Shown one piece after another: positions 33,226 through 38,438 of a stretch of DNA of 38,438 nucleotides. The notes under the pieces were generated by a model that saw nothing but the letters and a program-made list of their open reading frames with translations, made no database searches and was not told the DNA's origin. Origin of the DNA: JAAYHV01 sp035268985 (GTDB lineage: Bacteria > Bacillota > Clostridia > Peptostreptococcales > Anaerovoracaceae); NCBI GenBank assembly GCA_035268985.1, contig DATFJV010000071.1, positions 1 to 38,438 of the forward strand, in the 5' to 3' direction. Position 1 is the first letter of the stretch; each line of letters starts with the position of its first letter. Both the position numbers and the translations under genes were made by a program.

Positions 33226-34476
33226 TTAATATATTTTATTGCCTGTACCACTAATTAGTATAAGCATTTTTAACGTATTTCCGTAATAACCTTCATTTTT
33301 TATATCTTTATTAATAATATAATTGTATATTTTATCATACCATAATTGTTCTTTAGCTACAGATGCACTGATTAGCAATGGGGCAATAAACGCTAGACTT
33401 TCATAATTGGAATTTGGCAAAGGAGTTCCCACTTCACCATTTGTAATATAATATCCTGCATTAAATTCTCTAGGATTTTCTTTTGTTTTTGTCTTTGCCC
33501 AATTGGCAAAGGACAATAAATATTCATCGTATTTGTTATCTTTATTATATAAAGAATACTCCCCAACTCTAAATGATGTTCTGCATGCATTATAGCTGAA
33601 ATCTCCATCATTTGCATTTTCTAGTTGTTTATCTATGGCTGGCACATATCCTTCTTCTGTATTTAATATAAAGTTAGGTATAAGTCCAGTACCTTCGCTA
33701 TAATCCATAAACATAGTATTTAGTATTTTATCTGTTTCATTTATCACATCTTGCCATACATTTTCATTATCCGTATCAATTTTTTTGAATTTGTATAAAG
33801 CTTCCATGATAAAATCAGAACTTCTAATTAAGTCATCATGCTTAAAATACTTTAAAACACTATCTCCTATATATAAATAATTATTCTCAGAAATCATATT
33901 TTCTCTAAAAGCTGTTACTATATCCTTAGCTATATCAATATAATTAAACTCGCCATCAGAACCCCATAATTCGTCTGCTAGTATCAAAGAATATGCAATA
34001 TCAATATCACCATCAGTTGCACTGTTGGCACTTTCAATACTATTAACATAGCCTTCCTCATCAAATACCATCTTCCAGCACATAAATGCATCTATGACCG
34101 GTGAACGGTTTTGATTATAGAATTTTACAAAATCATCGAAATCTTTTCTATATATATAATTATTTTTTGAGTCAAGATTTGCCATGTTAACTAGTATTAA
34201 CATACCATATCCATGTGCTTCCGAAACGGTAGCAGTATTATCTTTATTTTCTTCATCAGCTTTCCAATAAACATACTTACCACCGTTATTAGTGTCTTCT
34301 CTTATATATTTATTATACCAAGCATTATAATACTTTAGTATTTGGTTTTTTACTTCCCTTTTGGAATAATCGCTAGGTTTAAGTCCCTTATAAGGATTAT
34401 TAAATGAACAGCTGCATAGCAAAGTAGATACTAACATTATAGTCACTCCTTTTTTTATACTCATTTTCATATTCAT
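33226..34476 (-). CDS. glycoside hydrolase family 8 lipoprotein
   Basis: 416 residues. Signal peptide with lipobox LLCSC, hence anchored on the outer face. The GH8 (alpha/alpha)6 barrel is shown by TVSEAHGYGMLILVNM, where Glu is the general acid, and by the family signature SATDGDIDIAYSLILADELWG with its conserved Asp residues; later WFNAxR-like FSYNACRTSFRVGEY and NSNYESLAFIAPLL. GH8 enzymes cleave beta-1,4 glucans, chitosan or xylan; the exact target is unknown. Start ATG 34476 with AGGAG 6 bases upstream; a later ATG (residue 15) also has GGAG but would remove the basic part of the signal peptide. Confidence 0.9.
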   Translation of the reverse strand: MNMKMSIKKGVTIMLVSTLLCSCSFNNPYKGLKPSDYSKREVKNQILKYYNAWYNKYIREDTNNGGKYVYWKADEENKDNTATVSEAHGYGMLILVNMANLDSKNNYIYRKDFDDFVKFYNQNRSPVIDAFMCWKMVFDEEGYVNSIESANSATDGDIDIAYSLILADELWGSDGEFNYIDIAKDIVTAFRENMISENNYLYIGDSVLKYFKHDDLIRSSDFIMEALYKFKKIDTDNENVWQDVINETDKILNTMFMDYSEGTGLIPNFILNTEEGYVPAIDKQLENANDGDFSYNACRTSFRVGEYSLYNKDNKYDEYLLSFANWAKTKTKENPREFNAGYYITNGEVGTPLPNSNYESLAFIAPLLISASVAKEQLWYDKIYNYIINKDIKNEGYYGNTLKMLILISGTGNKIY

Positions 34477-34507
34477 CAAAAACTCCTAGTAAATATCGTG
34501 TACCAAT

Positions 34508-34535
34508 ATTCTATCACATTAAAAAATACATTCAA
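34508..34535 (-). promoter_or_regulatory. promoter of the GH8 gene
   Basis: TTGAAT (34535-34530), 16-base spacer, TAGAAT (34513-34508) with a TGA extension before the -10, on the minus strand and about 32 bases before the start codon. It begins some 16 bases after the 3' end of the intron scar. Confidence 0.55.
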
Positions 34536-34550
34536 GCTTAACCGCTCTTA

Positions 34551-35167
34551 ATCGATTATGAGTTAGATGATTATTTCATTTACCGATCTCTCACAGCACC
34601 GTGCGTACCGCTCGGTATACGGCGCTTCTCCAGTTTTCACATATTTTCAGATAGCAGTCATCCATGGGCAAATCCCCACGGTTATCTATTTCTTTGTTTG
34701 TTAGTACACTGTCAAGCATTATTGTATACTGATATATACTTTTACGGCTATTTGCTAATTAATTAACCTTCCAAAACAGCCAACCAAATTTCATAACCTT
34801 TTGTATCTTCTCTTGATTTTCTCCCATTGTTTCCAATATATTGCCTTTTCCTATGACGTAACCATTCATCTGATTTCCTTAACAGTTCAGTTCTTCTTTG
34901 GGCGGTTGCAATCACATTGTTACCATGACCGAGGCTGATTTCTCATTACAAATCTTGTTTCAACCATAACCGCGAATGTTTTATCTTACTAGTCGTGTCC
35001 TTGAGACATCCTCGGGCAAGAATGTAATCTTCCCTGACACATATTTGCCATATTTACATTGTGGATTTCTCGCCGCTGAGGAAAACTTTGCTCTTTGCTA
35101 TGTGCATGCCGCTATCAACCCTCACTTGAGGCTTTCACCCTTGAAATTGTGCCCATGCTGGGCTAAC
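34551..35167 (-). mobile_element. degenerate group II intron with most of the reverse transcriptase deleted
   Basis: Read on the minus strand: directly after the T-run of the tsf terminator comes domain I-like sequence (GGGUGAAAGCCUC..., GUUGAUAGCGGCAUGCACAU, about 35140-34950), then the end of a maturase gene in broken frames (34898-34626), domain V AGCGCCGUAUACC / GGUACGCACGGUGCU (34627-34593), linker GUGAGAGAUCGG, a domain VI-like stem and 3' end AAUCGAU near 34551. Domains II-III and the reverse transcriptase palm are missing. It no longer can splice or move by itself. Confidence 0.75.
34626..34898 (-). pseudogene. C-terminal fragment of the intron-encoded maturase
   Basis: One frame reads RRTELLRKSDEWLRHRKRQY (maturase domain X start, usually LRRLDEWIRRRIR...); the reading then shifts frame and continues LANSRKS..., LTNKEIDNRGDLPMDDCYLK and NWRSAVYR, which is the usual end of group II intron proteins (LTNKYLE.RGYL.L.DYY and TAVYRAVRT). 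A stop (TAA) and frameshift interrupt it. Pseudogene inside the intron scar. Confidence 0.7.
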
Positions 35168-35193
35168 AAAAAAAGCACTGGCTTAGCCAGTGC
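35168..35193 (-). terminator. terminator of the rpsB-tsf operon
   Basis: GCACTGGC-TAA-GCCAGTGC followed by TTTTTTT on the minus strand, 14 bases after the tsf stop. Textbook rho-independent terminator. The degenerate group II intron starts at the very next base. Confidence 0.93.
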
Positions 35194-35206
35194 CCTAAAT
35201 ATACTA

Positions 35207-36121
35207 TTATTGTCCTAATTGTGCTGCTACTTCTGCCGCAAAATCTTCATTTTTCTTTTCGAGCCCTTCACCAACTTCATATCTAATCATTTCTGCTACT
35301 TTCATGGTTTTCCCAATTTCCTTAGCAACAGTTTCAACGTACTGTTTAACAGATAACTCGCTGTTTTTAACAAATTTTTGTTCCACTAGACAAACTTCTT
35401 TAAGCTCTTTCTTTATTTTACCTTCAACGATTCTTTCAACCATTTCAGGATTTTTGCCTTCGTTTAGAACCATTTGAGTCATGATTTCTTTTTCTTTTTC
35501 AATATAATCTGTATCAACTTGACTTTCATCTAAGAACTTAGGATTCATTGAAGCAACCTGCATAGCTACATCCTTGCCTACAACTGCAACTTCATCTTTT
35601 GTGGCTTCAGTTTCAATACCCACTATTACTCCAATTTTACCACCACCATGTACATATCCAGTATAAACAACTCCTGGTGAATCTAATTTCTTGAATCTTC
35701 TAATGTTTAAGTTCTCACCTATTTTCGCAATTTTGTTGCTCAATGCATCTTTCACAGTTCCTTCTGATTCATACTCTTCATCCAAAAAGCTTTCTAGTGA
35801 ATCATCTTTTGCAAACATAGCTTTCTCCGCTAATTTTTCAACAAAGCTTACGAATTCCTCATTTTTAGCAACGAAATCAGTTTCTGAGTTAACTTCTACT
35901 AAAGCCGCTTTCTTTCCGTCACCAGAAAAAGCAAGTTTTACCAATCCTTCTGCTGCAACTCTATCTGCTTTTTTTGCAGCTTTCGATAATCCCTTTTCCC
36001 TAAGTATCTCAGTAGCTTTTTCTATATTTCCATCAGCTTCTACTAAAGCTTTCTTACAATCCATCATTCCAGAGCCAGTATTTTCACGAAGCTCCTTAAC
36101 CATTTGTGCAGTTACTGCCAT
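35207..36121 (-). CDS. tsf: translation elongation factor Ts
   Basis: 304 residues, normal length. Guanine nucleotide exchange factor for EF-Tu. N-terminal UBA-like domain VKELRENTGSGMMDCKKALVEADGNIEKATEILREKG and core motifs EVNSETDFVAKNEEF and GGKIGVIVGIET; C-terminal VAEMIRYEVGEGLEKKNEDFAAEV. AAGGAGG lies 8 bases before the ATG. Second gene of the conserved rpsB-tsf operon, 19 bases after rpsB. Confidence 0.98.
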   Translation of the reverse strand: MAVTAQMVKELRENTGSGMMDCKKALVEADGNIEKATEILREKGLSKAAKKADRVAAEGLVKLAFSGDGKKAALVEVNSETDFVAKNEEFVSFVEKLAEKAMFAKDDSLESFLDEEYESEGTVKDALSNKIAKIGENLNIRRFKKLDSPGVVYTGYVHGGGKIGVIVGIETEATKDEVAVVGKDVAMQVASMNPKFLDESQVDTDYIEKEKEIMTQMVLNEGKNPEMVERIVEGKIKKELKEVCLVEQKFVKNSELSVKQYVETVAKEIGKTMKVAEMIRYEVGEGLEKKNEDFAAEVAAQLGQ

Positions 36122-36140
36122 TTAAGTTCCTCCTTGTTTA

Positions 36141-36905
36141 TTATTCAACTGTTTCTTCTACAGCTTCTTCTTTTACTTCTTCTTGTGCTATTTCCTCTGT
36201 AGCTTCTGTCTCATCAAAACTTTCGCCTTGCTTTGATTCTATTATTGCATCTGCCATACAACCAGTTATCAATTTAACCGCTCTAATAGCATCATCATTC
36301 GCTGGAATAATATAATCCACATCATCAGGGTCGCAGTTGGTATCAACAATACCTACAACTGGAATTCCTAATATTCTTGCTTCTTTTACAGCAATCTTTT
36401 CTTTTTTAGGATCTACCACAAATATGGCTCCCGGCATTTCTTTCATGTCTCTAATTCCACCTAAGTACTTCTCCAATTTATCATGTTCAGCTTTTAATTT
36501 TAGAACTTCTTTTTTAGCCAATTTCTCAAAAGTGCCATCAGCTTCCATATCTTCAATCTGGCTTAAACGTTTAATCCTTGCACCGATTGTTTTATAGTTA
36601 GTAAGCATTCCTCCTAACCATCTTTGGTTTACAAAGAACATATCACATCTCTTAGCTTCGTCTAGTATAGCTGCTTGAGCTTGTTTTTTTGTTCCTACAA
36701 ATAGAACAGGTTTTCCAGATTCGCCAATTTCTCTCATAAAGTTGTATGCTTCATCTACTTTTTTAACTGTCTTCTGTAAATCTATAATATAGATTCCATT
36801 TCTTTCTGTAAAAATATAAGGAGCCATTTTAGGGTTCCATCTTCTTGTTTGGTGACCAAAATGTACACCTGCTTCTAGTAATTGTTTCATTGAAATTACT
36901 GCCAT
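36141..36905 (-). CDS. rpsB: 30S ribosomal protein S2
   Basis: 254 residues. Signature regions: MKQLLEAGVHFGHQTRRWNPKMAPYIF, GIYIIDLQKT, VLFVGTKKQAQAAILDEA, NQRWLGGMLTNYKT and GIVDTNCDPDDVDYIIPANDDA. The C-terminal ~28 residues are very acidic (Glu-rich), a common variable tail in Firmicutes S2. AGGAGG 8 bases before the ATG. Promoter and structured leader lie upstream (36906-37059). Confidence 0.98.
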   Translation of the reverse strand: MAVISMKQLLEAGVHFGHQTRRWNPKMAPYIFTERNGIYIIDLQKTVKKVDEAYNFMREIGESGKPVLFVGTKKQAQAAILDEAKRCDMFFVNQRWLGGMLTNYKTIGARIKRLSQIEDMEADGTFEKLAKKEVLKLKAEHDKLEKYLGGIRDMKEMPGAIFVVDPKKEKIAVKEARILGIPVVGIVDTNCDPDDVDYIIPANDDAIRAVKLITGCMADAIIESKQGESFDETEATEEIAQEEVKEEAVEETVE

Positions 36906-36961
36906 TTTTTCTTCCTCCTGGTTTTTTTAACTTCCACTGCTTTACCTTTGATTTTAACCAT
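36896..36961 (-). CDS. basic 21-codon leader ORF overlapping rpsB (tentative)
   Basis: ATG at 36961 opens a frame reading MVKIKGKAVEVKKTRRKKKWQ, which contains the rpsB ribosome binding site and ends TAA within the third codon of rpsB. Eleven of 21 residues are Lys or Arg. The ribosome binding site is weak (GGTG 5 bases upstream). The Lys/Arg content partly follows from the A/G-rich region around the Shine-Dalgarno, so it may be incidental; if translated, it could couple rpsB initiation to upstream translation. Confidence 0.25.
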   Translation of the reverse strand: MVKIKGKAVEVKKTRRKKKWQ

Positions 36962-36979
36962 ATAGGCACCACAATCAAA
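36947..36979 (-). promoter_or_regulatory. hairpin in the rpsB leader
   Basis: TTTGATT and AATCAAA (36947-36953, 36973-36979) can pair around a 19-base loop in the roughly 120-base leader of rpsB. S2 autoregulates its operon in other bacteria, so a protein-binding leader is reasonable, but I do not recognise a described motif. Confidence 0.3.
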
Positions 36980-37030
36980 TAAAACAGCGTGTAAATTTAA
37001 CTAAATTCGACATAAAACTCGAACTATCAT

Positions 37031-37059
37031 ATTATATATAAAAAGCCCTCTTAATGCAA
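37031..37059 (-). promoter_or_regulatory. rpsB promoter embedded in the upstream terminator
   Basis: TTGCAT (37059-37054), 17-base spacer, perfect TATAAT (37036-37031) on the minus strand. The -35 lies in the loop of the terminator hairpin of the CpXC gene, so the two functions share the same DNA. Confidence 0.7.
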
Positions 37060-37067
37060 GGGTTTTT
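37040..37067 (-). terminator. terminator between the CpXC gene and rpsB
   Basis: AAAAAACCCT and AGGGCTTTTT on the minus strand around a 9-base loop; on the plus strand AAAAAGCCCT/AGGGTTTTTT also forms a good terminator with a G-U pair. It starts 13 bases after the CpXC stop. Confidence 0.65.
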
Positions 37068-37079
37068 TGAATATTTATA

Positions 37080-37730
37080 TCACTTCATTAAAGACTTTGC
37101 CCATTGAGAATCAATTACTTCGTATTTGCCTTCTTTATATGCATTTCTATTTACTAGTTCAAAGTCGAGTCCTTTGTATACTTCAGAATCAAATGGTACA
37201 GTTAATGTGTTGCCATCTTCATCTTCACAACCCACAAATAAAAAATACTCACCAGATTTGTCATGATTGTACAAAATTGCTTTTGGACTTAATTTACCAT
37301 TATCTTTACATGCTTCTTTTAAGGCTTTTTTCTTACATAACTCAATCGGTCTATCTTGCTTATGGTTTCCAAAAATTACAATCTTTTCTATAAGCTCATC
37401 ACTTGTATCCACAACACGATATTTTGTTGGTTCCATCATATTCGGTTGTTCTATTAAGCTTAAATCTTCATTGAGCTCATTTAAATGTTCTTCTGTATGT
37501 TTTGGTATTAAGTAAATCATTATATGCATATCCCTATCTTCAAATCTACAAGGATACTCCAGTGAAATTTCACTTCCACATTTTTCACACTTTTTTTTAA
37601 AAAGCTCATTTTTCATGATTTTTTCTTTTTCTTCAGGATGGAAAACCCCGTCTACACTATCCCAAATTTCTAATTCTAATTCTGCCCCGCATTTAGGGCA
37701 TATCCCTAAAGTTTTTCTTTTTATTGACAT
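37080..37730 (-). CDS. CpXC domain protein
   Basis: 216 residues. N-terminal zinc-ribbon: ICPKCGAELELE and KKCEKCGSEISLEYPC, i.e. two CxxC pairs, the CpXC domain of unknown function. The remainder is a mixed alpha/beta region without a motif I know. I start at 37730, where AGAGG lies 5 bases upstream; the longer frame to 37790 would overlap dinB. It follows dinB by 22 bases in the same direction. Confidence 0.85.
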   Translation of the reverse strand: MSIKRKTLGICPKCGAELELEIWDSVDGVFHPEEKEKIMKNELFKKKCEKCGSEISLEYPCRFEDRDMHIMIYLIPKHTEEHLNELNEDLSLIEQPNMMEPTKYRVVDTSDELIEKIVIFGNHKQDRPIELCKKKALKEACKDNGKLSPKAILYNHDKSGEYFLFVGCEDEDGNTLTVPFDSEVYKGLDFELVNRNAYKEGKYEVIDSQWAKSLMK

Positions 37731-37752
37731 ATTTACCTCTTTTCTATATTCA

Positions 37753-38438
37753 TCAAAGTAATTGAGCATATTTAATAGCACCCTTACCATATTTCTCTCT
37801 TATTTCATCCATCATTCTTTCAATTTTTTCGTCTTTATGGCTTTGGCTTAAATCTTGATCAAAAAAACTTAGCTGTTCATTAGAATTTTCATCAATTAAA
37901 CCAATTCCCGTGACAGAAATCAGCCTTACGGGTTTGTATCTACCTTCACCAATATTGTATTCTGTAGAATCTATAATATTTAAAGCAATTTTTTTAATTC
38001 CTTGCGTGGTGTTCAATCCTATGTCAACTTTTCGTTGCCTCGATATAGTTTTAAAATATGGATCTTTAATCTCCACCTTTATCCCATTGCACTTCATTTG
38101 ATGTTTTCTTAATCTAAACGATACTAAATCACAGATGCCCGTTACCACTTTTTCTATTTCCTCACTACTAGTCAAATTCTTCGGAAAAGTAATGCCGTTT
38201 CCTACAGATTTTATTCTTTGTGAATCATTAAATAGTAATACAGGGGAATCATCTTCGCCATTGGCATACTTAAATAAATCAACCCCAATTTTGCCCAAAT
38301 AGTCTTCTAAAAAATCTTTGTTTGAATGTGCCAGATCTCCTATTTTATTTATGCCCACATGCCTTAGTCTTTCAGCAGTTTTTTTGCCAACATAAAACAT
38401 CTTCTCAATATTCATAGTCCAAATAATACTTTTAAAAT
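37753..38438 (-). CDS. dinB: DNA polymerase IV (Y-family), C-terminal part; 5' end beyond window
   Basis: The frame is open to the window edge (no stop before 38438), so the palm/fingers are outside. Visible are the thumb helix-hairpin-helix MFYVGKKTAERLRHVGINKIGDLA and the little-finger domain (SVGNGITFPKNL..., RLRKHQMKCNGIKVEIKDPYFKTISRQ). Near the C-terminus QLSFFD is a beta-clamp binding motif (QLxLF type). Low-fidelity polymerase for translesion synthesis. The Met at 38415 that could open a shorter frame is internal. Confidence 0.9.
   Translation of the reverse strand, partial: FKSIIWTMNIEKMFYVGKKTAERLRHVGINKIGDLAHSNKDFLEDYLGKIGVDLFKYANGEDDSPVLLFNDSQRIKSVGNGITFPKNLTSSEEIEKVVTGICDLVSFRLRKHQMKCNGIKVEIKDPYFKTISRQRKVDIGLNTTQGIKKIALNIIDSTEYNIGEGRYKPVRLISVTGIGLIDENSNEQLSFFDQDLSQSHKDEKIERMMDEIREKYGKGAIKYAQLL

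Noticed and set aside
34976..35218. 80-residue plus-strand frame before tsf
   Set aside because: It runs antisense through the group II intron domain I remnant and the tsf terminator.
1..38438. CRISPR arrays, tRNA or rRNA genes
   Set aside because: No regularly spaced direct repeats, no tRNA cloverleaf with a T-loop GTTCRANNC pattern, and no rRNA sequence were seen on either strand.

Overview
The window is AT-rich (roughly one third G+C by eye) and looks like chromosome from an anaerobic Gram-positive bacterium of the Clostridia/Tissierellia type. Reasons: strong AGGAGG ribosome binding sites, TTG starts, Firmicutes-type UvsE, EF-Ts, S2 and DinB, a TRAP transporter under a sigma-54 promoter, and class C-like group II intron scars. 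This placement is inference from protein style; I cannot run a search.

Layout. 1-3.7 kb (minus): a TetR-regulated ABC exporter (regulator, ATPase, two permeases, and the start of a further gene at the window edge). 3.75-5.1 kb (minus): two orphan prepilins, one with a C-terminal tail resembling a carbohydrate-binding module. 5.2-9.55 kb (minus): a multi-cysteine peroxiredoxin, the UV endonuclease UvsE, and a probable three-gene unit of macro domain+HTH, von Willebrand A protein and acetyltransferase. 9.6-13.5 kb (minus): a tightly overlapping operon of PadR regulator, BioB/HydE-like radical SAM enzyme, and a complete NitT/TauT-type ABC importer (lipoprotein, permease, ATPase). Its substrate is unknown and it is the best candidate here for an undescribed pathway. 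13.5-18.6 kb (minus): an envelope-stress-like operon of small membrane peptides, LiaS/NarX-type kinase, NarL-type regulator, PLDc_N membrane protein, ABC-2 exporter and secreted alpha/beta hydrolase. At its head is a small ORF whose two halves are joined only by a +1 shift at UUU-UAA.

18.8-21.9 kb (plus): ppx-ppk polyphosphate operon. 22.4-25.7 kb (minus): a Cache-GGDEF diguanylate cyclase, then a TetR/membrane-protein pair with a near-ideal promoter and a 19-bp palindromic operator. 25.8-26.1 kb: a truncated IS1182-type transposase. 26.2-32.8 kb (plus): a complete sigma-54 regulon: sensor kinase with its own solute-binding sensor domain, NtrC-type activator, strong terminator, sigma-54 promoter, then dctP-dctQ-dctM of a TRAP transporter.

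32.6-35.2 kb is a graveyard of mobile DNA around a GH8 lipoprotein gene: two group II intron scars, each next to a rho-independent terminator, and the end of an IS3/IS150-type element. 35.2-38.4 kb (minus): rpsB-tsf with a promoter embedded in the upstream terminator and a basic 21-codon leader ORF overlapping rpsB, then a CpXC zinc-ribbon protein and the C-terminal part of DinB, cut by the window edge.

Several starts were moved from the longest possible frame to the codon with a proper ribosome binding site: TetR at 3650 (TTG), prepilin at 5103, peroxiredoxin at 5953, PadR at 13457, ABC ATPase at 16124, PLDc_N at 16341, ppk at 19710, sensor kinase at 26170, GH8 at 34476 and CpXC at 37730.
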